A stretch of DNA of 64,000 nt from RPQJ01 sp963732375 (GTDB taxonomy: Bacteria; Pseudomonadota; Gammaproteobacteria; Steroidobacterales; Steroidobacteraceae). Location of the stretch: contig CAVSZE010000012.1 in assembly GCA_963732375.1 (NCBI GenBank), forward strand, positions 496,001-560,000, read 5' to 3'. The notes below the pieces were generated by a model. The model saw nothing but the letters and a program-made list of their open reading frames with translations. It made no database searches and was not told where the DNA came from. The number at the start of each line of letters is the position of its first letter. Within the stretch, counting starts at the first letter, position 1. Of this stretch, positions 8,178 to 18,267 are shown one piece after another. The position numbers and the translations under genes were made by a program.

Positions 8178-8825
8178 CTACGCGCTGCCGCCGCCTCCTG
8201 CCATCGCGGTCGCCCGCCCCACGACTTCCCTGAACATCTCCGTCGTGAGGCGCCGGGTCTGGGTGTTGTACCGGCTGCAGTGGTAGGAATCGAGCAGGAT
8301 CCGGCCACCCGGCAGCAAGTGCTCCGCGCCATGGCCGAACGCATGTGCCGACGCCTTGAGTCCATGGGCCCGCAACGCCGCGCCGTGGGCAATCGCGCCC
8401 AGCGCCAGGATCACCGTACCCTGGTCAAGTGCCGCGAGTTCCGCCGCAAGGAACGCGTTGCAGGTCGCGATTTCAGCGGGCGTGGGCTTGTTCTGCGGCG
8501 GCACGCACTTGACCGCGTTCGTGATGCGGCAGCCCGTGAGCCGAAGCCCGTCAACCGCGGAACTCGACACCGGCGCGCTTGCCCAGCCGAACCGATGCAG
8601 CGTCTCATACAGCAGGATGCCGGCGTGATCGCCGGTAAATGGCCTGCCCGTCGCGTTGGCGCCGTGAAAACCCGGTGCAAGCCCCACCACCAGCAGTCGC
8701 GGGCGCGCGTCACCGAACGGCGCCACCGGCGAGCAGTGGTAGGCCGGATATTTGGCCCTGCCCTCGTCCAGGAATCCGGCGAGCCTGGGGCAGCGCCGGC
8801 ATCGCGGGTCGAAGGTACTGGTCAT
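8178..8825 (-). CDS. Uracil-DNA glycosylase, family 5 (UDGb) with iron-sulfur cluster
   Basis: A base-excision-repair enzyme of 215 residues that removes uracil, and in this family other deaminated bases, from DNA. Motif 1 is GLAPGFHGANATGRPFTGDHAG (positions 48-69), quoted in part as GLAPGFHGAN and GRPFTGD; the first-motif Ala/Gly in place of Asp or Asn is the family 5 hallmark. NAVKCVPPQNKP and SYHCSRYNTQTRRLT are the other conserved blocks. Four cysteines with the expected spacing (C9 or C12 in CRRCPRL, C107 and C122, 14 residues apart) could hold the [4Fe-4S] cluster. The gene is monocistronic-looking, between uvrC and aceA. Confidence 0.9.
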   Translation of the reverse strand: MTSTFDPRCRRCPRLAGFLDEGRAKYPAYHCSPVAPFGDARPRLLVVGLAPGFHGANATGRPFTGDHAGILLYETLHRFGWASAPVSSSAVDGLRLTGCRITNAVKCVPPQNKPTPAEIATCNAFLAAELAALDQGTVILALGAIAHGAALRAHGLKASAHAFGHGAEHLLPGGRILLDSYHCSRYNTQTRRLTTEMFREVVGRATAMAGGGGSA

Positions 8826-8883
8826 TAGAGTGCTTCATTCACTGCGTGTCGCAGGGCGCGAGGTTAGCAGTATCCGGGGGCCG

Positions 8884-8922
8884 GAAAGAAAACGGCCCGG
8901 ACGGTCGCCCGCCCGGGCCGTT
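8884..8922 (-). terminator. Intrinsic terminator after aceA
   Basis: On the minus strand AACGGCCCGG pairs with CCGGGCCGTT (10 bp, 12-nt loop) and is followed by TTTTCTTT. It lies 20 bp beyond the aceA stop and before the UDG gene, so it closes the aceB-aceA transcript. Confidence 0.85.
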
Positions 8923-8942
8923 CATCAGACGGCAGGGATCGT

Positions 8943-10247
8943 TCAGTGCTTGGCGTCCGAGAACTGCTCTTCCTCGGTCGATCCGTGCATGGCGGTGGTG
9001 GACGAATGCCCGCCCTGGATGGCCTGTGCGACCTCGTCGAAGTAGCCCGTGCCCACTTCCTGCTGGTGCGACACGAAAGTGTAGCCGCGGTCGCGGGCGG
9101 CGAATTCGGGCTCCTGCACCTTCTCGACGTAGGCGGTCATGCCCTCTTTCACGTAGTGCTGCGCGAGATCGAACATGTTGAACCACATCGAGTGGATGCC
9201 GGCGAGCGTGATGAACTGGTACTTGTAGCCCATCGCGCCCAGCTCACGCTGGAACTTCGCGATCGTGGCGTCGTCGAGGTTCTTCTTCCAGTTGAACGAC
9301 GGCGAGCAGTTGTAGGCGAGCAGCTTGCCCGGGTGCTCCTTACGGATGGCCTCGGCGAACTTCTTCGCGAAGGCGAGGTCCGGCTTGCCGGTCTCGCACC
9401 ACACCATGTCGGCGTACGGGGCATACGCAAGACCGCGGGAGATCGACTGTGCCACGCCAGGCTTCGTCCGATAGAAGCCCTCCGGCGTCCGCTCGCCGGT
9501 GCAGAATGGCTTGTCGTTTTCGTCGACGTCACTGGTGAGCAGGTCGGCCGCCTCCGCGTCGGTGCGCGCGAGCACGATGGTCGGCACGCCCATCACGTCG
9601 GCCGCCAGGCGCGCAGCGACCAGCTTCTGCACCGCTTCCTGCGTCGGCACCAGCACCTTGCCGCCCATGTGACCGCACTTCTTGACCGACGCGAGCTGGT
9701 CCTCGAAGTGAACGCCAGCGGCGCCGGCTCGGATCATGGCCTTCATCAGTTCGAAGGCGTTCAGCACACCGCCGAAGCCGGCCTCTGCGTCCGCGACGAT
9801 CGGCGCGAAGAAGTCCACGTAGTCAGGCGACCGCTGGTGGATGCCACGGGCGCACTGGATCTCGTCGGCCCGCTTGAACGTTGCGTTGATGCGTTCGACC
9901 ACCTTGGGCACAGAGTCGACTGGATACAGCGACTGGTCCGGATACATCGCCATGTAGGAGTTGTTGTCGGCCGCCACCTGCCAGCCCGAAAGGTAGATCG
10001 CCTTCATGCCGGCCTTCACCTGCTGCATGGCCTGGCCGGCCGTGAGCGCGCCGAGGCAATTCACGTAGGGCTCGGTGTTCACCAGCTTCCACAGTTTCTC
10101 TGCTCCGATCCGCGCGAGCGTGTGCTCGACCTGGACATTGCCGCGCAGGCGCACGACATCCTCGGCCTTGTAGGGACGCTTCACGCCCTTCCAGCGCGGG
10201 TTTTCCTTCCAGTCCTTGCGCAGTTCGGTTGCAGCCTTGTCGGTCAT
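8943..10247 (-). CDS. aceA: Isocitrate lyase
   Basis: The first enzyme of the glyoxylate shunt, splitting isocitrate into succinate and glyoxylate. The 434 residues match the proteobacterial AceA length. The catalytic loop KKCGHMGGK is complete, with the base Cys191 and His193. Other conserved blocks are LSGWQVAADNN, the metal-binding ADAEAGFGG, HFEDQ, and the C-terminal NCSPSFNWK and ITLAGIHS. It follows aceB by 28 bp in the same direction, so the two are an acetate/fatty-acid-utilisation operon, reversed in order from nothing unusual. No aceK kinase gene is present in the window. An intrinsic terminator follows. Confidence 0.98.
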   Translation of the reverse strand: MTDKAATELRKDWKENPRWKGVKRPYKAEDVVRLRGNVQVEHTLARIGAEKLWKLVNTEPYVNCLGALTAGQAMQQVKAGMKAIYLSGWQVAADNNSYMAMYPDQSLYPVDSVPKVVERINATFKRADEIQCARGIHQRSPDYVDFFAPIVADAEAGFGGVLNAFELMKAMIRAGAAGVHFEDQLASVKKCGHMGGKVLVPTQEAVQKLVAARLAADVMGVPTIVLARTDAEAADLLTSDVDENDKPFCTGERTPEGFYRTKPGVAQSISRGLAYAPYADMVWCETGKPDLAFAKKFAEAIRKEHPGKLLAYNCSPSFNWKKNLDDATIAKFQRELGAMGYKYQFITLAGIHSMWFNMFDLAQHYVKEGMTAYVEKVQEPEFAARDRGYTFVSHQQEVGTGYFDEVAQAIQGGHSSTTAMHGSTEEEQFSDAKH

Positions 10248-10275
10248 GTCGAAATCCTCGTGTAGGCGAATTCTG

Positions 10276-11883
<1,608 letters not shown>

Positions 11884-12000
11884 GGCAGACTCCAATGTGT
11901 TGCCGCGCAATGGCGCGAACACGAACCAGGCGCGCCGTTGTTGCGGCGCAATAAGAGGATAGACTTCGGCACGCGGGCACGACAAGAGCTAATTTCCACG

Positions 12001-12633
12001 ATGCGCCTGATCCTGCTGAACAAGCCCTTCCAGGTTCTTCCCCAGTTCACGAGCCCGGACCAGCGGCGCTGCCTGAAGGACCTGCTTTCCGCGCCCGGCC
12101 TCTACCCTGCCGGCAGGCTGGACTACGACAGCGAGGGCCTGATGGTACTGACCGACTTCGGGCCCTGGCAGGCGAGGATCAGCCAGCCCGGCGCCCCGTT
12201 TCCGAAGCTCTACCTCGCCCAGGTCGAGGGCACACCGGACGAGGCGGCACTTGGACAGCTGCGTCGCGGCGTGAAGCTGAACGACGGAGCCACCCTGCCC
12301 GCCTCGACGCGCCTCGTGCCGGAGCCCGAGTGGCTGTGGCCGCGCGACCCGCCGATCCGGGTGCGAAAGGCGATACCGACAGCCTGGATCGAACTCGAAC
12401 TTCGTGAAGGCAGGAACCGGCAGGTGCGCCGCATGACCGCGGCCGTCGGTCACCCGACGCTCAGGTTGATACGAGTCGCCGTCGGGCCGTGGCTGGTCGC
12501 GGGGCTCGCGCCCGGCCAATCGCGCGAAGTCCCACGGGAGGAAGCTGAGCGACAGCTTGCCGACGGGCGGGTCAGGACGAGCGAGCGTTCGCCGCGATTC
12601 GCATCGCGAGTTCGAGGGCCTGCTCGCAGTTGA
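12001..12633 (+). CDS. rluE: 23S rRNA pseudouridine synthase, RluE-like
   Basis: A 210-residue RsuA-family pseudouridine synthase without an N-terminal S4 domain, like RluE, which modifies U2457 of 23S rRNA. The catalytic motif GRLDYDSEGLMVLT (residues about 38-51) has the essential Asp. LLNKPFQVLPQF is the usual first strand and EGRNRQVRRM the second signature. The start ATG at 12001 matches the typical N-terminus (MRLILLNKPF). The last 62 bp overlap the 3' end of the convergent DAHP synthase gene, so its basic Arg-rich tail is coded on the complement of another gene. Site specificity is inferred from family only. Confidence 0.9.
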   Translation: MRLILLNKPFQVLPQFTSPDQRRCLKDLLSAPGLYPAGRLDYDSEGLMVLTDFGPWQARISQPGAPFPKLYLAQVEGTPDEAALGQLRRGVKLNDGATLPASTRLVPEPEWLWPRDPPIRVRKAIPTAWIELELREGRNRQVRRMTAAVGHPTLRLIRVAVGPWLVAGLAPGQSREVPREEAERQLADGRVRTSERSPRFASRVRGPARS

Positions 12634-13945
12634 GCCGCGGATCCACGGTGGTCCGATAGGCGCGCGCGAGGTCGCCATCGACCAGCCCGCGCGCGCCGCC
12701 GGTGCACTCGGTGACGTCGTCGCCGGTAAGTTCGAAATGCACGCCACCGAGGTAACTACCCGCATCGCGGTGGATTCGCACCGAACTTTCGAGCTCGGCG
12801 ACGATACTGTCGAAACGACGGGTCTTGACCCCGGAACTCGCGGTTTCGGTGTTGCCATGCATCGGATCGCAGACCCACAGCACCGGGATGTCGGTGGCAC
12901 GCACCGCCTCGATCAACGGCGGCAGCTTCGAATCGACGTTGCCGGCACCCATGCGGTGGATCAGCACGAGACGGCCGTATTCACCCTGCGGGTTCAATGC
13001 CCGGCAGAGCCCCTGCACCCACGCCGCGTCCATGGACGGCCCGACCTTGACGCCTACAGGGTTGCGGATACCGCGGCAATACTCGACGTGCGCGCCGTCG
13101 AGGTCGGCCGTGCGCAGGCCGATCCACGGCAGGTGGGTCGACAGGTTGTAACAATGCCCCTGGCGCTCGATGTAGCGGGTCTGCGCCTGCTCGTAGTGCA
13201 GGTGCAGCGCCTCATGGCTCGCGTAGAACGGAGCACGGCTCGCCTCGTGCACCCGGCTGCCGCTGATCGCCTCGAAGAAATCCAGCGAGTCCGAGATGGA
13301 AGTGACGATCTGCCGGTACTGGTCACGCCACGGCGAGTGGTGCATGAAGTCCAGGTCCCAGTACTCCGGGTGGTGCAGGTCGGCAAAGCCGCCGTCGATC
13401 AGCGCCCTGACGAAATTGAGCGTGAGTGCGGCCCGCTCGTAGGCCCGCAGCAGCAGCTCGGGATCGGGCTCGCGGTCTGCTGCCGTGAAAGCAGGCCGGT
13501 TCACCAGGTCGCCGCGATAGACAGGCAGCGTCACGTCGCCGCGCGTTTCCGTGTCGGTCGTGCGGGGCTTGGCGTACTGCCCGGCGAAGCGGCCGACGCG
13601 GATCACGGGCCTCTTGAGCCCGTGCAGCAGCACCAGGCTCATCTGCAACAGTATCTTGAGCTTTCGGGCGATCTGGCCGGACTCGCAATCAGCAAACGAC
13701 TCTGCGCAGTCACCGCCCTGCAGCAGGAACCGCTCGCCCCGCTGCGCGTCGGCGATCTGGCGCCTCAGGGCCTCGATTTCCCAGGACACCACGATCGGCG
13801 GCAAGCGTCCCAGCGCATCGACAGCGCGCTCCAGCGCCGCCGGGTCGCGGTAGACCGCCTGCTGGCCGGCCGGCCGGGACTGCCAACTGGTCGGGGACCA
13901 CGGCGATGCGCCATCAGGCTGCTTGATGCTGGCGGGCTGGTTCAT
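12572..13945 (-). CDS. 3-deoxy-7-phosphoheptulonate synthase, class II
   Basis: First enzyme of the shikimate pathway, joining phosphoenolpyruvate and erythrose 4-phosphate. The 457 residues are of the class II (plant/actinobacterial/pseudomonad AroA-II) type. Visible blocks are LLQGGDCAESFADC with the metal-ligand Cys, RVGRFAGQYAKPRT, SHEALHLHYEQ, HLPWIGLRT, NPVGVKVGPSM, RMGAGN, CDPMHGNT and GGVHFELTGDDVTECTGG, shown in parts. The N-terminus has TSWQSRPAGQQ, a common feature. The stop lies inside the convergent rluE gene (62-bp tail overlap). No other aromatic pathway gene is near. Feedback sensitivity cannot be told from sequence. Confidence 0.95.
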   Translation of the reverse strand: MNQPASIKQPDGASPWSPTSWQSRPAGQQAVYRDPAALERAVDALGRLPPIVVSWEIEALRRQIADAQRGERFLLQGGDCAESFADCESGQIARKLKILLQMSLVLLHGLKRPVIRVGRFAGQYAKPRTTDTETRGDVTLPVYRGDLVNRPAFTAADREPDPELLLRAYERAALTLNFVRALIDGGFADLHHPEYWDLDFMHHSPWRDQYRQIVTSISDSLDFFEAISGSRVHEASRAPFYASHEALHLHYEQAQTRYIERQGHCYNLSTHLPWIGLRTADLDGAHVEYCRGIRNPVGVKVGPSMDAAWVQGLCRALNPQGEYGRLVLIHRMGAGNVDSKLPPLIEAVRATDIPVLWVCDPMHGNTETASSGVKTRRFDSIVAELESSVRIHRDAGSYLGGVHFELTGDDVTECTGGARGLVDGDLARAYRTTVDPRLNCEQALELAMRIAANARSS

Positions 13946-14097
13946 CGCGTAATCCTAACCGGTATCGCCGCAGCGCAGTAGAACCCGGGGGTGACGCGCC
14001 GCGGCGGTTTCGTCAGAATCGCCGTTTAGGCGATGCCCAAGACCGATTCCCGTCGCAACCGCGCGGCCCGGCAGGCAACCAAGCCAGGAGTTCCCAT

Positions 14098-15267
14098 ATG
14101 CATAAGGTCCTCGTCCTCGGGGCCGGCAAGATCGGTTCGCTGATCGCCGGGCTGCTCGCTGAATCGGGCGACTACGACGTCCAGGTTACCGACGTGAACG
14201 AGAGCGTTGCGCGAGCAGTCGTTGCCGCGCACGGCCTAGACAACCTGCACGCATACGGCTTCGACGCCGGCAGTGCCGAGGCGCTGGCTGCGCACCTCGC
14301 CGCCCACCCGGTCGAGGCGGTGATTTCGAGCCTGCCCTACTACTGCAACGTCGCTGTGGCCGAGGCTGCGCGCGCCGCGGGTGCGAACTACTTCGACCTG
14401 ACCGAGGATGTCGCGGTGACGCGCGGTGTGCGTCGCGTCGCCGAGGGCGCCGACACGGCGTTCGTCCCTCAATGCGGGCTCGCGCCCGGCTTCATCAGCA
14501 TCGCGGCCAACGCACTGATCGGCCACTTCGACGAGCTGCGCAGCGTCAAGCTGCGCGTGGGAGCGCTTCCGCAGCACCCGAACAACGTCCTCAAGTACTC
14601 GCTCACCTGGTCGACCGAGGGCTTGATCAACGAGTACGGCAACCCCTGCGAGGCCATCGTGAACGGCCACGCCATCGAAGCCGCGCCGCTCGAGGGCCTA
14701 GAGGAGATCGAGATCGACGGTACGCTGTACGAGGCGTTCAACACTTCTGGCGGACTCGGTTCGCTGGGCGAAACGTACGGGCAACGTGCCGAGACCATGG
14801 ACTACAAGACCATGCGTTATCCCGGGCACTGCGCTCAGATGCGACTGCTGATGAACGACCTGAAGCTCAACCAGGACCGCGCGACGCTGAAGCGCATCCT
14901 CGAGAACGCGGTGCCACAGACGTTGCAGGACGTGGTGATCGTCTACGTCGCAGTCACCGGCCGGCAGGCGGGTGAACTGCGCGAGGAAAACTACGTGAGC
15001 AAGATCTACCCGCAGGTGATCGCCGGTCGGCTGTGGTCGGCGATCCAGGTAACGACCGCCTCCGGCGTCACGGCCGTCGTGGACCTGGTGCTGAAGACGC
15101 CTGGCCGCTATCGCGGCTTCGTTCGGCAGGAGGACTTCCGCCTGGTGGACATGCTCGATAACCGCTTCGGCCGCCACTACGCAAACGCAGGAACCAAGGA
15201 AATCTCGGGCCGCATGGTGGTCGCTGGAGAGACAGGCCAGCAGCGCGCGGCCAACGGAGGCACGTGA
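14098..15267 (+). CDS. Saccharopine dehydrogenase-like oxidoreductase
   Basis: A 389-residue NAD(P)-dependent enzyme with an N-terminal Rossmann fold (LVLGAGKIGSLIAGLLA, residues 5-21, followed by the acidic strand end VTDVNES). Further family features are the SSLPYYCNVAVAEAA, YFDLTEDV and CGLAPGFISIAAN blocks. These belong to the saccharopine reductase / LYS9-like group that releases glutamate and alpha-aminoadipate semialdehyde from saccharopine. Its stop and the next start share TGATG, so it is translationally coupled to an ALDH7-type dehydrogenase that would oxidise the semialdehyde to aminoadipate. The pair therefore looks like lysine breakdown by the saccharopine route, although the lysine-ketoglutarate reductase step is not in the window. 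Confidence 0.85.
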   Translation: MHKVLVLGAGKIGSLIAGLLAESGDYDVQVTDVNESVARAVVAAHGLDNLHAYGFDAGSAEALAAHLAAHPVEAVISSLPYYCNVAVAEAARAAGANYFDLTEDVAVTRGVRRVAEGADTAFVPQCGLAPGFISIAANALIGHFDELRSVKLRVGALPQHPNNVLKYSLTWSTEGLINEYGNPCEAIVNGHAIEAAPLEGLEEIEIDGTLYEAFNTSGGLGSLGETYGQRAETMDYKTMRYPGHCAQMRLLMNDLKLNQDRATLKRILENAVPQTLQDVVIVYVAVTGRQAGELREENYVSKIYPQVIAGRLWSAIQVTTASGVTAVVDLVLKTPGRYRGFVRQEDFRLVDMLDNRFGRHYANAGTKEISGRMVVAGETGQQRAANGGT

Positions 15268-16793
15268 TGGAAAAGGTACTCGCCAATCTCGGGCTCGAAG
15301 CCCTCAATCCGGGCACGTGGTCGGCGGACGGCGGCTGGCTCACGGATCCCGAGGCACAGCACATCGACTCTATGAATCCCGCAACCGGCAAGGTCATCGC
15401 GAGCGTGCTCGCGACCACGTCCGATCAATACGAACGGATGATGCGCTCCGCGCGGGAAGTCGCGCTTGCCTGGCGCTCGGTACCTGCGCCGAAGCGCGGA
15501 GAGGCGGTACGGCTGGTCGGCGACGAACTGCGCCGGCACAAGTCCGATCTCGGCAGCCTGGTCTCGCTCGAGATGGGCAAGATCAAGGCCGAGGGCGACG
15601 GCGAAGTGCAGGAGATGATCGACATCGCCGATTTCGCAGTCGGCCAGTCGCGCATGCTCTACGGCTTGTCGATGCATTCGGAGCGGCCCGAGCACCGTAT
15701 GTTCGAGCAGTGGCACCCGCTCGGTGTCGTCGGCGTCATCAGCGCCTTCAACTTCCCGGTGGCGGTGTGGGCGTGGAACGCTTTCCTCGCGGCGATCTGC
15801 GGCAACGTGACCGTGTGGAAGCCGTCGCTGAAGACTGCGCTCTGCGCGGTCGCCGTCCAGCGCCTGGCCAATGGCGTGCTCGAGCGGCACGGCTACCCTG
15901 GCATCTTCCAGCTGTTCCTCGATGCGAGCCACGACCTTGCGAACCGCTTCGTGGACGACCGGCGCGTGGATCTCGTGTCCTTCACCGGCTCGACCAACGT
16001 CGGCCGCAGCGTCGGCGCACGGGTCGCGCAACGACTCGGCAGGAGCCTGCTGGAGCTCGGCGGCAACAACGCGATCATCGTCGACGAGCACGCGAACCTG
16101 GACCTCGCGGTTCCCTCCATCGTTTTCGGCGCGGTGGGCACTGCCGGACAGCGTTGCACGACCACTCGACGCGTGCTGGTCCACCAGTCTCGGCTCGGTG
16201 AACTGGAGCGCCGGCTCGTCAACGCCTATCGGCAGGTGCGCATCGGTGATCCGCTCGAGGCCGGCACGCTGATGGGGCCGTTGATCGACGACAGCGCGGT
16301 TCGCCAGTACGAGGCGGCGGTCGCCCAGGCCGTGGCCAGCGGCGGACGGCTGCTCTGCGGCGGCAAGACGCTGGACCGGCCTGGCCATTTCGTCGAACCT
16401 GCCATCGTGGTCGCGAGCAGCGAGTGGGAAATCGTGCGTACCGAGACGTTTGCGCCGATCCTGTACCTGGTGCCGTTCCGTGACCTCGACCAGGCGATCG
16501 CGATGCAGAACGACGTCGCGCACGGGCTGTCTTCGGCGATATTCACGGATCGCCTGCAGCACGCGGAGCGCTTCCTCTCCGCCGGCGGGTCCGACTGCGG
16601 CATTGCCAACGTCAACATCGGCACGTCAGGCGCGGAGATCGGTGGTGCATTCGGCGGCGAGAAGGACACCGGCGGCGGGCGCGAATCCGGTTCGGATGCC
16701 TGGAAGGTCTACATGCGTCGCCAGACCTGCACCGTCAACTGGGGCAGCCAGCTGGCGCTCGCCCAGGGCATCAATTTCGACGTATCGGGCTGA
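15267..16793 (+). CDS. Aldehyde dehydrogenase, ALDH7 / alpha-aminoadipic semialdehyde dehydrogenase-like
   Basis: A 508-residue NAD-dependent aldehyde dehydrogenase. The ATG at 15267 is preferred over the GTG one codon earlier because GGAGG stands 6 nt before it. Catalytic Cys297 lies in TAGQRCTTTRR and the general base Glu in LELGGNNAI; the cofactor motif FTGSTNVG is present. The Asn-Asn after Gly-Gly, GQRCTTTRR and the ending IGTSGAEIGGAFGGEK are marks of the ALDH7 (antiquitin/AmaB) subfamily, which oxidises alpha-aminoadipate semialdehyde in lysine catabolism. It overlaps the stop of the saccharopine-dehydrogenase-like gene by one base. Confidence 0.92.
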   Translation: MEKVLANLGLEALNPGTWSADGGWLTDPEAQHIDSMNPATGKVIASVLATTSDQYERMMRSAREVALAWRSVPAPKRGEAVRLVGDELRRHKSDLGSLVSLEMGKIKAEGDGEVQEMIDIADFAVGQSRMLYGLSMHSERPEHRMFEQWHPLGVVGVISAFNFPVAVWAWNAFLAAICGNVTVWKPSLKTALCAVAVQRLANGVLERHGYPGIFQLFLDASHDLANRFVDDRRVDLVSFTGSTNVGRSVGARVAQRLGRSLLELGGNNAIIVDEHANLDLAVPSIVFGAVGTAGQRCTTTRRVLVHQSRLGELERRLVNAYRQVRIGDPLEAGTLMGPLIDDSAVRQYEAAVAQAVASGGRLLCGGKTLDRPGHFVEPAIVVASSEWEIVRTETFAPILYLVPFRDLDQAIAMQNDVAHGLSSAIFTDRLQHAERFLSAGGSDCGIANVNIGTSGAEIGGAFGGEKDTGGGRESGSDAWKVYMRRQTCTVNWGSQLALAQGINFDVSG

Positions 16794-16876
16794 AGGCACG
16801 ACGGACGACGCAACCCGCATTCCGGCGCGCCGCAGCCGATTCGTGTCGGCTTGCGGTGCGCTGTTATGATCGTTCC

Positions 16877-18250
16877 ATGGACGCGTCACCATTGATGGCC
16901 CGGGTTCGGGCCACGTTCGCAGTCCTGCTGCTGCTGGCCGGGTTCCTGGCGCTGGATGGCCGGGCCGACTCGCAGGGGCCGAGCGGCGTCCTGCTGCCGG
17001 TGTCGGGCCCGATCGGGCCGGCGACCAGCGAATTCTTCGTCCGCACGCTACGTGAGGCGGCTGAACAAGGCGCGTCGCTCGTCATCGTCACGATCGACAC
17101 GCCGGGTGGGCTGGACAGCTCCATGCACGACATGGTGCAGGCGATCCTGGCTTCCAACGTCCCCGTCGTGGCCTACGTGTCGCCCAGCGGTGCTCGAGCC
17201 GCCAGTGCCGGCACATTCCTGGTCTATGCGAGCCACGTGGCCGCCATGGCGCCGGCTACGAACCTCGGTGCCGCAACGCCGATCCAGATCGGCGGCTCGG
17301 GCAGCGACCTGCAACCCGAAAAAGACGAAAAGGACGGCGAGACCGGCAAGTCCGGCGGGCCGGGGACGGCGCTGGAGCGCAAGTCGGTCAACGACGCAGT
17401 CGCATACATCCGCGGCCTGGCTCAGTTGCGCGGCCGGAATATCGAGTGGGCCGAAACAGCGGTTCGCACCGGCGCCAGCCTGCCCGCCGACGAAGCGCTC
17501 GCAGCCGGCGTAGTGGACATGGTCGAGGTGGACCTGGCCCGGCTGCTGCAGGCACTCGACGGACGCACTGTGAAGCTTCAATCACGCGATGTGGTGCTGC
17601 ACACGACCGGGCTCTTGCCGCGCGAGGTCCAGCCAGACTGGCGAACGGACCTGCTGTCGATGATTACCAATCCCAATGTCGCCTACCTGCTGATGCTGAT
17701 CGGCATCTACGGGCTGCTGCTCGAAGGCTTTCACCCGGGCACCATGGTGCCGGGCGTCGTCGGCGCAATCAGCCTGCTGCTGGCGCTCTTTGCGTTCCAG
17801 GTCCTGTCCGTCAACTACGCCGGTCTCGCGCTGATCGGACTCGGCGTGCTGCTGATCGTCGCCGAGACGTTCGTACCGTCATTCGGCGCGCTAGGACTCG
17901 GTGGTATCGTCGCGTTCGTCATCGGATCCGTGATGCTGCTGGACAATGGTGTACCCGGATTCAGCATTGCCTGGCAGCTGATCGGCGCCATGGGCCTGGC
18001 CGGTGCGCTGGTACTGCTGGCGATCGTCTCGTTCGCGGTTCGCGCACGGCGGCGTCCCGTGGTGAGCGGGACCGAGGGATTGCTACTCGAGCGTGCCGAG
18101 GCACTTGAAGGTTTCGACCGGCAGGGATTCGTCCGGGTGCACGGCGAGACCTGGTCCGCCACCAGTCACGCACCGATTCACGCGGGGCAATGGCTCCGCA
18201 TCACCAAGGTTCACGGCCTGACCCTGGAGGTCGAGCCGGAGCAGGACTGA
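16877..18250 (+). CDS. NfeD-family membrane-bound serine protease (ClpP class)
   Basis: A 457-residue inner-membrane protein. After an N-terminal signal/anchor (ATFAVLLLLAGFLALDG) comes a periplasmic ClpP-like protease domain with TIDTPGGLDSSMHDMVQAI, the serine nucleophile in ASAGTFLVYASHVAAM and the candidate lysine in ERKSVNDAVAYI, quoted in pieces. Four hydrophobic segments follow between residues about 265 and 395, and the C-terminal 65 residues form the NfeD OB-fold (GLLLERAEAL, GETWSA, VHGLTLEVE). The next gene encodes its usual partner, a stomatin/SPFH protein, 17 bp downstream. Such pairs are thought to process and organise membrane proteins; the substrates here are unknown. A TATGAT hexamer lies at 16865-16870, close to the start. 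Confidence 0.92.
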   Translation: MDASPLMARVRATFAVLLLLAGFLALDGRADSQGPSGVLLPVSGPIGPATSEFFVRTLREAAEQGASLVIVTIDTPGGLDSSMHDMVQAILASNVPVVAYVSPSGARAASAGTFLVYASHVAAMAPATNLGAATPIQIGGSGSDLQPEKDEKDGETGKSGGPGTALERKSVNDAVAYIRGLAQLRGRNIEWAETAVRTGASLPADEALAAGVVDMVEVDLARLLQALDGRTVKLQSRDVVLHTTGLLPREVQPDWRTDLLSMITNPNVAYLLMLIGIYGLLLEGFHPGTMVPGVVGAISLLLALFAFQVLSVNYAGLALIGLGVLLIVAETFVPSFGALGLGGIVAFVIGSVMLLDNGVPGFSIAWQLIGAMGLAGALVLLAIVSFAVRARRRPVVSGTEGLLLERAEALEGFDRQGFVRVHGETWSATSHAPIHAGQWLRITKVHGLTLEVEPEQD

Positions 18251-18267
18251 CCGAGGAGAACACGCGC

